This document shows, piece by piece, positions 40,886-50,753 of a DNA stretch of 64,000 bases. Position numbers and translations under genes: made by a program. How positions within the stretch are numbered: the stretch's first letter is position 1; the number at the start of each line of letters is the position of its first letter. The notes beneath the pieces were generated by a model that saw nothing but the letters and a program-made list of their open reading frames with translations, searched no databases and was not told where the DNA came from. Source of the DNA: Prevotella dentasini JCM 15908 (GTDB taxonomy: Bacteria > Bacteroidota > Bacteroidia > Bacteroidales > Bacteroidaceae); the NCBI RefSeq assembly GCF_000614065.1, contig NZ_BAKG01000015.1:1-64000 (forward strand), written 5' to 3'.

Positions 40886-42196
40886 ATGAACTATAAATAT
40901 TTTCCACATACAGAGGAGGAAATCCAGCAGATGCTTGACAAAATCGGCGTAAAAAACTTGGAAGACCTCTTTGCCGAAATTCCTGAAGAACTTCGCTATA
41001 GGGACAAGTGGGACATACCCGAAGCCAAGAGTGAAATGGAAATCAGGTCGTTCTTTAATGCCCTTGGCAACAAAAACAAGCAGCTGACCTGCTTCGCTGG
41101 TGCTGGTGTCTACGATCATTACACACCAAGCATTGTTCCTAACATCATCGGACGTTCTGAGTTCCTGACTTCATACACCCCCTATCAGGCAGAAATTTCC
41201 CAAGGTACACTCCATTATATTTTTGAGTTCCAAAGCATGATGGCAGAACTCACGGGTATGGATATTTCCAATGCGTCTATGTATGACGGCTCTACAGCTA
41301 CCGCCGAAGCAATGCTAATGGCCTTCAATGCCAGTCATAAGGCTGACACCGTGGCATATTCGGAGACTCTTGACCCAAAAATTATTTCTGTTCTCAAGAC
41401 TTACGCTCACTTCCATGGCGTGAATCTGACAGCCATTAAGGCTGACAATGGAATGACCTCTGTACAAGACCTCAACGAGCAACTCGCTACAGGAAAGGTT
41501 GCAGGTGTCATCGTCCAGCAGCCTAACTACTATGGCATAGTGGAAGATTTCACAGGCTTTGCCGATGCTTGCCATAAGAGCAAAGCCCTTTTTATTATAA
41601 ACAGCGTAGCTTCCGACCTTTCCTTACTGAAGACCCCGAAAGAATGGGGAGCTGACGTTGCTGTCGGCGACGTGCAAAGCCTCGGTATGCCTATGGCTTT
41701 CGGTGGCCCATACGCAGGCTATATGTGCTGTACAGAGAAACAAATGCGCAAATTGCCGGGTCGTATCGTGGGCGAAACCAAAGACAGCCGCGGACAGCGT
41801 GCTTTTGTCCTCACCCTCCAAGCCCGTGAACAACATATCCGCCGGCAAAAAGCAACATCGAACATCTGCTCCAACCAGAGTCTGATGGCCCTCTTTGTTA
41901 CGATCTACCTGTCAGTGATGGGTAAGGAAGGAGTTAAGGAGGTTGCACAGACCAGCTATGACGGTGCTCACTATCTCTGCGAGGAACTGCTCAAGACGGG
42001 TAAGGCGCAACTTGTCTACGAACGTCCCTTCTTCAATGAGTTCCTTATCCGCATAGACCATCGCGATGACTTTTTCGACAAGGCAGTGGCAGCAGGTATA
42101 CTTCCTGGTGTCAAGGTAGGCGAAGACCAACTACTCATAGCCGTTACCGAGAAACGCAGTAAGGAAGAAGTTGATGCACTAGTAGCACTTCTTTAA
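40886..42196 (+). CDS. gcvPA: glycine dehydrogenase (decarboxylating) subunit 1
   Basis: This 436-residue N-terminal half of the P protein opens YFPHTEEEIQQMLDKIGVKN and contains SMYDGSTATAEAMLMA and QSLGMPMAFGGPYAGYM. In Bacteroidetes and many Gram-positives the P protein is commonly two polypeptides, and both are here. It decarboxylates glycine with subunit 2 and loads the H protein. Confidence 0.96.
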   Translation: MNYKYFPHTEEEIQQMLDKIGVKNLEDLFAEIPEELRYRDKWDIPEAKSEMEIRSFFNALGNKNKQLTCFAGAGVYDHYTPSIVPNIIGRSEFLTSYTPYQAEISQGTLHYIFEFQSMMAELTGMDISNASMYDGSTATAEAMLMAFNASHKADTVAYSETLDPKIISVLKTYAHFHGVNLTAIKADNGMTSVQDLNEQLATGKVAGVIVQQPNYYGIVEDFTGFADACHKSKALFIINSVASDLSLLKTPKEWGADVAVGDVQSLGMPMAFGGPYAGYMCCTEKQMRKLPGRIVGETKDSRGQRAFVLTLQAREQHIRRQKATSNICSNQSLMALFVTIYLSVMGKEGVKEVAQTSYDGAHYLCEELLKTGKAQLVYERPFFNEFLIRIDHRDDFFDKAVAAGILPGVKVGEDQLLIAVTEKRSKEEVDALVALL

Positions 42197-42277
42197 TATC
42201 AAAACAGTCTCTTACAATGATAACCTACCCGAACTCTTCTCTATCAAGAGTCCGTGTAAAATAATCGCAGAAAGACA

Positions 42278-43756
42278 ATGAACAATAAATTATACGGCAA
42301 TCTGATTTTCGAACTTTCACATCCCGGACGCAGAGGTTACAGTCTGCCCAAGAATACATTCGGACATCATGAGATTCCATCCAATATAAAGAGGTCTACC
42401 GACGCTGCTCTTCCAGAGTGTGATGAGATGACAGTCGTTAGACACTACACCAACCATAGCGAAAATAATTTTGGTGTAGACAATGGGTTCTATCCTCTCG
42501 GGTCTTGTACCATGAAGTATAACCCTATCATCAATGAGGAGGTGGCAGCCATGCCTTCCTTCAGCAACATTCATCCGTTACAGCCAGAACATACCGTACA
42601 GGGTGCTTTGGAAGCGGAATACAATCTGCAAAGAGCACTCTCTGCCCTGACAGGCTTGGCTGATTTTACCCTCAATCCATACGCAGGTGCACATGGAGAG
42701 CTGACAGGTCTGATGATTATCCGCTCTTACCATCAAAGCCGCGGAGACGAGAAACGCAAGAAAGTTATCGTTCCCGATTCTGCACATGGCACCAACCCCG
42801 CTTCGGCAGCAGTTTGTGGGCTTGAGATAGTAGAGGTAAAGAGTACTTCCGAAGGATTGGTAGACGTTGAGGACCTCAAACCCCTATTGGGAGACGACAT
42901 CGCAGGAATGATGATGACCAACCCCAACACATTGGGTCTCTTTGAAACCGACATTCCCGAAATAGCCAAGCTCGTACACGAATGTGGCGGACTGATGTAT
43001 TATGACGGTGCCAACCTTAATCCACTCTTAGGAGTAGCCCGTCCGGGCGACATGGGATTTGATGTCATGCACATTAACCTGCACAAGACCTTCTCTACTC
43101 CTCACGGTGGCGGTGGTCCCGGCTCTGGTCCTGTTGGCGTTCGGGAAGACCTCGTAAGATTCCTGCCAAAACCACATGTAGTCAAGACTTCAGAAGGTTT
43201 CACTACAGAAAAAGGTTGCGAAACAGAATACAATGTCGAAAGCAGCCACGTCAGCACATTTTTGGGTAACTTCCTCGTCAGCCTGCGTGCCTATGTCTAC
43301 ATTCTCACGCTCGGAAAGGAAAACATCAAGATGGTTGGCCCACTTGCTACTCTCAATGCCAACTATGTCAAGGAGTGCCTGAAAGATGTTTACGAACTTC
43401 CGATAGATGTGCTTTGCAAACATGAATTTGTCTTTGACGGACTGAAGGACAAGAGTACGGGCATCACTACAATGGATGTTGCCAAGCGTCTGCTCGACTA
43501 CGGCTATCACGCTCCTACCATCTACTTCCCGCTTCTCTTCCATGAAGCCATGATGATAGAGCCTACCGAAAACGAAAGCAAGGAGACCATTGACAGCTTT
43601 ATCAGCATCATGCGTACAATAGCCCAAGAGGCCCATGATACGCCGGAGATTGTCAAGGATGCTCCACGCACAACACCTATTGGACGTGTAGACGACGTAC
43701 TTGCTGCAAAGCATCCTGTCGTAACCTACCGTCAAATGCTGCAAGAAGCACAATAA
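42278..43756 (+). CDS. gcvPB: glycine dehydrogenase (decarboxylating) subunit 2
   Basis: The 492-residue C-terminal half holds the PLP-binding lysine in MHINLHKTFSTPHGGGGPGS. NPYAGAHGELTGLMIIRSYH and DSAHGTNPASAAVCG are family motifs. It ends 13 nt before lpdA. Confidence 0.97.
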   Translation: MNNKLYGNLIFELSHPGRRGYSLPKNTFGHHEIPSNIKRSTDAALPECDEMTVVRHYTNHSENNFGVDNGFYPLGSCTMKYNPIINEEVAAMPSFSNIHPLQPEHTVQGALEAEYNLQRALSALTGLADFTLNPYAGAHGELTGLMIIRSYHQSRGDEKRKKVIVPDSAHGTNPASAAVCGLEIVEVKSTSEGLVDVEDLKPLLGDDIAGMMMTNPNTLGLFETDIPEIAKLVHECGGLMYYDGANLNPLLGVARPGDMGFDVMHINLHKTFSTPHGGGGPGSGPVGVREDLVRFLPKPHVVKTSEGFTTEKGCETEYNVESSHVSTFLGNFLVSLRAYVYILTLGKENIKMVGPLATLNANYVKECLKDVYELPIDVLCKHEFVFDGLKDKSTGITTMDVAKRLLDYGYHAPTIYFPLLFHEAMMIEPTENESKETIDSFISIMRTIAQEAHDTPEIVKDAPRTTPIGRVDDVLAAKHPVVTYRQMLQEAQ

Positions 43757-43769
43757 CACCCTCTTCATT

Positions 43770-45134
43770 ATGACTAAGACAGATATTATTATAATTGGTG
43801 CAGGTCCCGGTGGCTATCGTGCTGCTGCCTACGCAGCCCATGAAGGCAAGAAAGTGACCATCATCGAGAAGCGCAATGCTGGCGGAACCTGCCTGAATGA
43901 AGGCTGCATCCCCACTAAGAGCTTTGCACACGATGCTGACCTCTATCGCAATCCTCTCCTTTCGTGCATTGGAGGCGGACAGGTAAAGTTCAAGTATATT
44001 CAGGAACGCAAGCAGAATGTAGTGGCACAGCTCCGGCAGGGTGTAGAATCCCTGCTGGCACAACCCGGCATCACCTACATCAAGGGGGAAGCCCGGTTTG
44101 TTTCGGAAAAGGTCATAGAGGTAAACGGAGAGCAGATGACAGCCGAGAACATCATTATTGCGACAGGTTCCCGGCCCAAGATGCTTCCTTTCCTGCCAAA
44201 TCTTCAGTCAGAAGAGGGAAAGCCTTATGTGGGTAAACTCATGACTTCCACTGAATTGCTTGACATAGACTACGTGCCTTCCAACCTTGTAATCATCGGT
44301 GCAGGAGTTATCGGAATGGAGTTTGCATCAGCTTTCGAGACTTTCGGAGCCAATGTTACGGTGGTTGAGTTTATGAAGGAGTGTCTTCCTACGCTTGATT
44401 CAGACCTTGCAAAACGTCTCCGCAAGACTCTTGAGAAGCGCGGCATCAACTTCCACCTGCAAAGCGGGGTCAACAAGATAGAGCTTGCCAAGCAGGACGA
44501 GCATGAAGGACTCATGGTGCACTTCACCCAGAAAGGAGAAGAGCAGCAGGTCTTTGGCGATGTCGTTCTCGTAGCTACAGGACGTGAGCCAGTTTTGGAA
44601 AACCTGCATCTTGAAGCAGCCGGAATCGTATCAGACAGAAAAGGAATCACGGTTGACGACAATATGCAGACCAATGTGCCGGGCGTATATGCCATTGGTG
44701 ACGTTAACGGGCGGCAGATGCTCGCACACGCAGCGACTTTCCAAGGTTTCCGGGCCATCAACCATATCTTGGGAAAGACCGACTTTATCCGTTTCGATAT
44801 TATGCCTTCCGCTATTTTCACCTATCCGGAGGCAGCCAGTGTAGGCCTGACGGAAGATGCGTGCAAGAAAGAAGGCATCAAGTTCGTCTCCAAGAAAGGG
44901 TTCTACCGCTCCAACGGCAAGGCCATCGCTATGGAGGAGACCGAAGGTATGCTGAAATTGCTGGCAGACACCAATGGCAAACTTTTGGGCTGCCATGTAT
45001 ATGGTGCGCACGCAGCCGATTTGGTACAGGAAGTTGCTGCACTGATGAATCGCGATACGACCATCGATGAGGCAAAGGACATTATCCATATCCACCCGAC
45101 ACTTGGAGAAATCTTCCAAGATGCAATTATTTAG
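43770..45134 (+). CDS. lpdA: dihydrolipoyl dehydrogenase (L protein)
   Basis: The 454-residue flavoprotein re-oxidises the lipoyl arm of GcvH. The FAD motif IIIGAGPGGYRAAAYAAHEG, the redox disulfide GGTCLNEGCIPTKS, the NAD motif LVIIGAGVIGMEFASAFETF and the active-site pair HIHPTLGE are all present. It closes the gcv operon, so this copy most likely serves glycine cleavage, although it could also serve 2-oxoacid complexes. Confidence 0.95.
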   Translation: MTKTDIIIIGAGPGGYRAAAYAAHEGKKVTIIEKRNAGGTCLNEGCIPTKSFAHDADLYRNPLLSCIGGGQVKFKYIQERKQNVVAQLRQGVESLLAQPGITYIKGEARFVSEKVIEVNGEQMTAENIIIATGSRPKMLPFLPNLQSEEGKPYVGKLMTSTELLDIDYVPSNLVIIGAGVIGMEFASAFETFGANVTVVEFMKECLPTLDSDLAKRLRKTLEKRGINFHLQSGVNKIELAKQDEHEGLMVHFTQKGEEQQVFGDVVLVATGREPVLENLHLEAAGIVSDRKGITVDDNMQTNVPGVYAIGDVNGRQMLAHAATFQGFRAINHILGKTDFIRFDIMPSAIFTYPEAASVGLTEDACKKEGIKFVSKKGFYRSNGKAIAMEETEGMLKLLADTNGKLLGCHVYGAHAADLVQEVAALMNRDTTIDEAKDIIHIHPTLGEIFQDAII

Positions 45135-45173
45135 AAATAAATATTGCTGATTTGGGAAAAAGTATTATCTTTG

Positions 45174-45515
45174 CAGAAGATAAGTCGCACTGGGACGATT
45201 GGGGATAAATTCTCATAGTGCCCGTCTGCCTTTATCTTCACAGAGAGAAAGGATAAAGATTAGAGTCGTATCGATTCGATCGGGATAGTCATCAAATAAA
45301 TCAGAAAAACCGGGAAGACTTCTCTTGCCAATGGCGGGCCACATAAACCGCATTTCAGCGACTAAGCCGCAAGGCCGGTGGATTACAACGACGGAGAGTT
45401 CTCTTATCATTGATACTCGGACTTTTCATCACATCGTCGATACGACTTTTCCCATTTCCTCCGTTAGAGGAACAACAGGGTGAGGCTTCCGTAAGGATGC
45501 CCCACCCTATTTTTA
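45174..45515 (+). ncRNA. structured ~340-nt leader or ncRNA candidate upstream of ribE
   Basis: A -7 element TATCTTTG (45166-45173) precedes a gene-free stretch that ends in a terminator (45477-45515: AGGGTGAGGC, loop, GCCCCACCCT, then ATTTTTATT). Inside are AAGATAA/TTATCTT (45177-45183 and 45232-45238), a nested GCACT/AGTGC, and a perfect 11-bp long-range pairing AGTCGTATCGA/TCGATACGACT (45264-45274 and 45437-45447). The whole lies 64 nt before ribE. I could not match FMN riboswitch, RNase P, tmRNA or cobalamin riboswitch signatures. It may be a regulatory leader or an independent RNA. Confidence 0.5.
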
Positions 45516-45578
45516 TTGAAGGTTTCAGGGACGGATAATTCCGTTCCTGCCCATAACATTTAATCAGAGAAAACAGCT

Positions 45579-46184
45579 ATGTTCTCAGGAATTGTAGAAG
45601 AAATGGCCACCGTAGTGGCCATAGAGCACGACAAGGAAAATATCGACTTCACCCTTCGCTGCTCGTTTACCAATGAGTTGAAAATAGACCAAAGCATCGC
45701 CCACAACGGTGTTTGTCTGACAGTTGTCCGCTTCAAGGACGACACCTATACGGTAACGGCAATGAAAGAGACCCTCGACCGCTCTAATCTGGGACTTCTC
45801 CGAATAGGCGACCGGGTTAATATTGAGCGTTCCATGTTGATGAACGGAAGGTTGGACGGGCACATTGTGCAAGGGCATGTCGACGAAACTGCCACATGCG
45901 TGGCAATGGAAGATGCCGATGGCAGCACCTACTTCACCTTCCAGTACCCTTTCGACAAGAAGCTGGCCCAACGCGGCTATTTTACGGTCGACAAAGGATC
46001 GGTTACCGTCAATGGTGTTTCCCTCACGGTTTGTGAGCCGACAGAGAACACTTTCAAGGTTGCCATTATTCCCTACACCCGTACCAACACCAACTTTGCC
46101 GACATTCAGGTTGGCTCAGTTGTCAATCTTGAGTTTGACATTCTTGGTAAATATATATCGCGCTTAAATACGCTTGCTAAATAA
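45579..46184 (+). CDS. ribE: riboflavin synthase alpha chain
   Basis: RibE dismutates two lumazines to riboflavin. The two lumazine-binding barrels are plain: MFSGIVEEMATV and HNGVCLTV in the first, GHIVQGHVDETATCV and VNGVSLTVCEPTENTF in the second. The 201-residue length is typical. It stands alone, behind a structured terminator-ended leader. Confidence 0.96.
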   Translation: MFSGIVEEMATVVAIEHDKENIDFTLRCSFTNELKIDQSIAHNGVCLTVVRFKDDTYTVTAMKETLDRSNLGLLRIGDRVNIERSMLMNGRLDGHIVQGHVDETATCVAMEDADGSTYFTFQYPFDKKLAQRGYFTVDKGSVTVNGVSLTVCEPTENTFKVAIIPYTRTNTNFADIQVGSVVNLEFDILGKYISRLNTLAK

Positions 46185-46309
46185 TCATATAGAAATAGCG
46201 AGACAAACTGCAAAATCATTCGGAATATAAACCAAGTTCTGCAAGCAAATTCATACATGATTGCCGCTGCAAAGTGTAGTAGAGAATACAAAGGTCAGAC
46301 TACCTTGTA

Positions 46310-46394
46310 TAAACGACACTTTGATGATGACAAAATGAAAGTGGCACTTTCACACAACCAAAACGGCACTTTCACATCGTCAAAGTGCCGTTTT
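46310..46394. repeat. 22-bp array, family AAAGTGsCACTTT
   Basis: Cores: 46310-46322 (TAAACGACACTTT), 46338-46350 (AAAGTGGCACTTT), 46360-46372 (AAAACGGCACTTT), 46382-46394 (AAAGTGCCGTTTT). The steps are 28, 22 and 22 bp. It lies between convergent ribE and gph. The rest of that gap (46185-46537) has no gene. Confidence 0.9.
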
Positions 46395-46537
46395 CATTTT
46401 ACCACAAAAAGACATTAGAGCCTACCTATAGCAACACGTTGTTATAAAGAAGCTAAAATGTTTGATTATCAGAGATATATAGTATTTGTCTAAATAAACA
46501 GATAAGGTCTTTTTAGTATTCCTTTCCACCGTTATAG

Positions 46538-47182
46538 TCAATAGTTCAAAATCTCAGATGGCTTCTCTACAAAGCAATCAGCACCATGTGATGTCAGGAA
46601 CTCCTTATCGCGAAATCCCCAAAGGACGCTGATACAGGGCAGACCACTATTGCGTGCCGTCATTACGTCAACATCGCTGTCGCCTACATAGACCGCATCT
46701 TTTCCCGACACTCCCAATTGGCGCAATGCCTCCATTACCGTATCAGGAGCCGGCTTCTTGCGTATTCCTTCCCGTTCGCCTATTGCCACACTGACCGTAT
46801 CAGGAAAAAAATAGCGTGCAAGTTCCTGTGTAGCAGCATAAAATTTGTTGCTCACGATTGCAATGTTCTTTCCTCTTCGCTTTAACTCTTCCAGCAGTTC
46901 CATGATTCCGTCATAAGGGCTGGTCGTATCAAGGCTGTGTGCCATATAATATTCCCTAAACTTGTTGTAAGTCTCTTCAAACCGCGGATTATCCAAGCCA
47001 CCGGGAACAGCACGCTCCATGAGTTTCCTTACACCATTACCCACAAACATCCTTACTTCCTCCACGCTACGCTCTGACATTCCTGCCCAACGCAAGGCAT
47101 AATTGGTGCTTGTTGCCAAATCGGTCAGGGTATTCAGCAGTGTTCCGTCCAAATCAAAAATATAAGTGTTGTATTCCTTCAT
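46538..47182 (-). CDS. gph: HAD-family phosphatase (phosphoglycolate phosphatase-like)
   Basis: HAD motifs are all present: I IFDLDGTLLNTLTDL, II AIVSNKF, III KKPAPDTV, IV YVGDSDVDVMTARNSG. The helical cap domain is of the Gph/PGP type. At 214 residues it fits enzymes that dephosphorylate 2-phosphoglycolate or similar small phosphates; the true substrate is not certain from sequence. Confidence 0.85.
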   Translation of the reverse strand: MKEYNTYIFDLDGTLLNTLTDLATSTNYALRWAGMSERSVEEVRMFVGNGVRKLMERAVPGGLDNPRFEETYNKFREYYMAHSLDTTSPYDGIMELLEELKRRGKNIAIVSNKFYAATQELARYFFPDTVSVAIGEREGIRKKPAPDTVMEALRQLGVSGKDAVYVGDSDVDVMTARNSGLPCISVLWGFRDKEFLTSHGADCFVEKPSEILNY

Positions 47183-47426
47183 TGTCTATATGCTTTAGGA
47201 GAGGAGAAGGCCCGGGCTGCTTTCCCATTGCCACATTCCGACTAACATTACCCTACAGGACATCGGAACGGAATTTCTCCAGACATGCAAAAGTAACAAT
47301 TATAAACTGATTATCTGCTCCAATGACTATTAAAAAATAGAAAAACCAAAGAGCTATTTACCGACTATTCCATACATGTTTGCTCCTAAATGATTATCTT
47401 TGCACACCGAAAACAGAATTATAGCA

Positions 47427-48462
47427 ATGAGAAAAACAAAACGTAAAGTCCTCCAAGCGTACGCTCCCCCGGATTCTAACAGCACTATTCGTCATCGGAG
47501 CGATAGCCGTCTACTTTCTATTCTTTTCCGCCATGTCAAGAGACGGAGAGAAAAAGTATATCGTCATAGATGAGAATGACAATATAGACTCGGTATATAG
47601 CAAGGTGAAACCACTTGCAACAAAAACAAGCTACTGGGTGTTCAGGCAAATGGCAGCATACAGCAACTACAAAGACCATATCTGCACAGGCCGCTACGCG
47701 ATAGGAACGGCCGGAGTGCTCCGCACATTCCGCCATATCAGCCACGGACAGCAGAGTCCTGCCGACCTCACCATCAAGTCGGTACGTACACTGCGCGACC
47801 TGACCAACAACATAGGAGACCAACTGATGCTCTCGCGCATTGAGCTTCTCAACCGGCTTAGCAGCAAGGAGGAATGTGCCAAATACGGATATACGCCCGA
47901 AACTATTATCGCTATGTTCGTCCCCAACACTTACGAAGTGTATTGGGATATTTCCATAGATAAGTTTCTTGAGAAAATGGATAAGGAGAGTAAGAAGTTC
48001 TGGACTTTCGAGCGCAGGCAAAAGGCAAAGGAAGACAAACTAAGCCCCGTGGAGGTTATGACGCTTGCCAGCATCGTAGACGAAGAGACCGACAATGAAA
48101 AAGAAATGCCATTGATTGCAGGAATGTATATCAACCGCCTTCATATAGACATGCCCCTGCAGGCCGACCCGACGGTGAAATTCGCTACCAAGAATTTCGA
48201 GGCACACCGCATCTATCATAAATGGCTCGATTACGACAGTCCGTATAACACCTATAAATATCATGGCCTGCCTCCGGGGCCTATCCGGATACCATCAATA
48301 GCAGCCATTGATGCCGTCCTCAACTACGTTCATCACGACTATATATATATGTGCGCCAAAGAAGATTTCAGCGGTACACACAACTTTGCCAAGACCTACG
48401 AGGAACATCAGGAGAACGCTGCCAAATATGCCAAGGCCCTGAACGAAAGGGGCATAAAATAA
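47427..48462 (+). CDS. mltG: endolytic transglycosylase MltG (frameshift at N-terminus)
   Basis: MltG cuts nascent peptidoglycan in the membrane. The YceG domain has the catalytic Glu in MTLASIVDEETDNEKEMPLI, followed by NRLHIDMPLQADPTVKFAT and LPPGPIRIPSIAAIDAVL. The raw frame starts at 47533 without a membrane anchor. ATG 47427 plus removal of one A in the A5 run at about 47432 gives MRKQNVKSSKRTLPRILTAL and a transmembrane helix in frame. A -7 element TATCTTTG (47395-47402) precedes it. This is the only break explained by an extra base. Confidence 0.9.
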
Positions 48463-48540
48463 ATTAGACCATGCCTATTTGGCGGATTGCCGGCATCAGC
48501 CTGCTAAATATAAGTTACAGACAATAAGGTGTTTATATAC

Positions 48541-48577
48541 AAAAATGACATACATGCAAGGCATGTATGTCATTTTT
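48541..48577. terminator. bidirectional terminator, perfect 17-bp stem
   Basis: AAAAATGACATACATGC and GCATGTATGTCATTTTT pair perfectly around AAG. It lies between convergent mltG and the zinc-ribbon gene, with five T on each strand's 3' side. Confidence 0.85.
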
Positions 48578-48605
48578 ACTCTTGAACCATGTAAGGATTA
48601 TTCTT

Positions 48606-49891
48606 TTACTTTGCCGTCCAATTGATGGAGATGATTTTACCTTCCTTGACCACGGCATGAAGCTGATATTGCTTTCTTGATGTACCTCCTTCTCTTTGTA
48701 TCTCCAATGTTGCAGGAATAGCCACATGCTGCTCTGCACCGCTTTCGTCCGACTTCTCAGTAGTAACTTCGTCAGCCGTCCCTAAATGCCAATTGATGGT
48801 TTTCACATCGGCTGATAGAGACGATTGCGCATGTACTCTTCTATATTTGATGCTGTAGCACCAGTAGAGCCAAGGAAACTGAAAGAGGACGCTACTGCTC
48901 CTGCTATCTTTTGCTTGTTCTTGGTGTTCATTCCAACCAACAACTGTCTTATCGCATTTATGGCAGTTGCTTGGTCTTCGGCAGACGCTGTATGGTCGAG
49001 TAATTTCTTTAGAAGCTCGTCAGCTTCCTTATTATGTGCTCCTTTCGGTTCGCGCTCTTTGTATCCTAAATAAGATTCCTCTGTATTCTTGGCTGTAGCT
49101 TCTGCCCAGTCCAGTTCGTCAAGCCGCTTCTCTATTTCAGATTTATGGGGAGAATTAGGATGGGAAGCAAGATAGGAGACATAAGCCTCGCGCGAATTGA
49201 TTGCAAGAACGGTCGCCCAGTCCTCATTGTTTCGCTTCAGGCGTACAAGACATGCTTTGACGGAATCTGTATGGGCAATAGGGGCATTGGGATAATCGGT
49301 TAGAAACTTTTGCAGCACTTGTGGGTCTTTGCTTTCTATTGCCGCTATGAAGTCGTCGTTTTCGCTGTTCCTACTGGTAGTTCCCTGCTTATAGAAGAAG
49401 ACAAGAACTATACTTATAATAAGAGCAATGAGAAAAGAAACAAGCAATGCTACATGATTGTTTTTCTTTTTCTCCTCTTCGGGAATATCAAGAGGCATGT
49501 CTGTTTCTGCCAATATAGGTTCGGCAATGGCTATAGGTTCGTCATTGTCTATATCAACCTCCGTGGAGACAACAGGCTCATAGCTGGAAGAATCTGTCAT
49601 GGCAGGATTAGAACCAATTTCGGATGTCGTATTAATGGGCTGTTCCGATTCTTCTACAACTTGTTCTTCCCCATCTTCCTGACGAGAATCCTTCGGGAGG
49701 CTTTCGATAAAACTTTTTTGAGAAACGGCTTCGCTATGATGACAATTGGGACAAATACCTTCTTCTTTGAGATATGTTTCCCCACAATGGGAACACTTGA
49801 TAAGATGTCCGGCAATCTCCACCCCACAACTGGGACAGACAGGTGCCTTATCGCTGACTTGATGCCCACACTCTGGACATTTTATAATCAT
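48606..49891 (-). CDS. double zinc-ribbon membrane protein (frameshifted)
   Basis: Two zinc ribbons open the protein (CPECG with CPSCG, then CSHCG with CPNCH, residues 4-55). An acidic linker and one transmembrane helix (VALLVSFLIALIISIVLVFF, near residue 155) follow, then an extracytoplasmic part with YLASHPNSPHKSEIEKRLDE-like helical repeats. The frame ends early at 48803; one missing G near 48812 restores YQADVKTINWHLGTADE and extends to 48606, adding a strand-rich domain (about 428 residues in all). The function is unknown. Such proteins are frequent in Bacteroidales. Confidence 0.8.
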
Positions 49892-49943
49892 TGTTTACCT
49901 TGTTTTAATTATTAAAATATTTCAAATAAAGGAAAGCGAGCCA

Positions 49944-50651
49944 TCAGCGCCTTTTAGGGAAACGTATCTCCCGCATACTATGCCGCCCCATAAGACGACT
50001 CTTGTCAACATAGCCATTGACTCCGTTGATATGTCCCTTGCCAGTATATTGCCATGCGAATATATCCCGGCCATCATTGAGTTCAGGTTCTTTGCTTGAA
50101 TACTGGGCAATAAAGAGTTTGTAACCATCCAAAGCACCGCTCAAATATCGGTTATAGAAGTTGGTATAGGTATATACAAGAGGCTTGACTCCATACTCCT
50201 TTGTCATCAGTACAAGAAACTTTTGCAGACTATCGCGTAGTGCAGCGGTACTGAGACCACCAGTGGTTTCAATGTCAACCATCGGGATTAAATCCTGTTC
50301 CTGTGGGCGACATTGCATACGGAAGTTGCGCACTTGGTCTGCCTGCGGTTGGGCAGGACGATAAAAATGGTAGGAGCCTACGTTCATTCCGTACCTTTGT
50401 GCAGCTTCAATGTTTTCAAGATACCGCTTATCTATCCTCGAACCGCCTTCGGTAGCCTTGAGATAAACGTAGTTGAGCTTGTGGTTGCTGTTTTCCGCTA
50501 CGGTCTCCCACCAGACATTTCCCTGATAGTGACTCATATCCAACCCATGAATATGGTTACAAGTATCTTCACATTGAATGTAATATTGTGCCTTGATGCC
50601 TAAAAAGAAAGATAAGCATACAAGGATAAGTGATAATCGTTTTTGCATCAT
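49944..50651 (-). CDS. GH25-family lysozyme-like muramidase
   Basis: A signal peptide (MMQKRLSLILVCLSFFLGIK) precedes a GH25 domain. Motifs: HGLDMSHYQGNVWWETV, VYLKATEGGSRIDKRYLENI, SYHFYRPAQPQADQVRNF and the catalytic acids in IPMVDIETTGG. The 235-residue length is normal. It should cleave peptidoglycan outside the inner membrane. It is between the zinc-ribbon gene and addB on the same strand. Confidence 0.9.
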   Translation of the reverse strand: MMQKRLSLILVCLSFFLGIKAQYYIQCEDTCNHIHGLDMSHYQGNVWWETVAENSNHKLNYVYLKATEGGSRIDKRYLENIEAAQRYGMNVGSYHFYRPAQPQADQVRNFRMQCRPQEQDLIPMVDIETTGGLSTAALRDSLQKFLVLMTKEYGVKPLVYTYTNFYNRYLSGALDGYKLFIAQYSSKEPELNDGRDIFAWQYTGKGHINGVNGYVDKSRLMGRHSMREIRFPKRR

Positions 50652-50753
50652 AATTGCAAAGATACAATATTAAATTGACATACAATATTCCGTGTTCGCG
50701 ATTTTGTAGTTTGAAAAACTATTTAGTATTCTTTTGCGAAAAGAGCATCCCGT

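Noticed and set aside
45174-45578. FMN riboswitch before ribE
   Set aside because: The conserved AGGGUGAAAUUCCC/ACCGGC core is not present, although position and terminator would fit.
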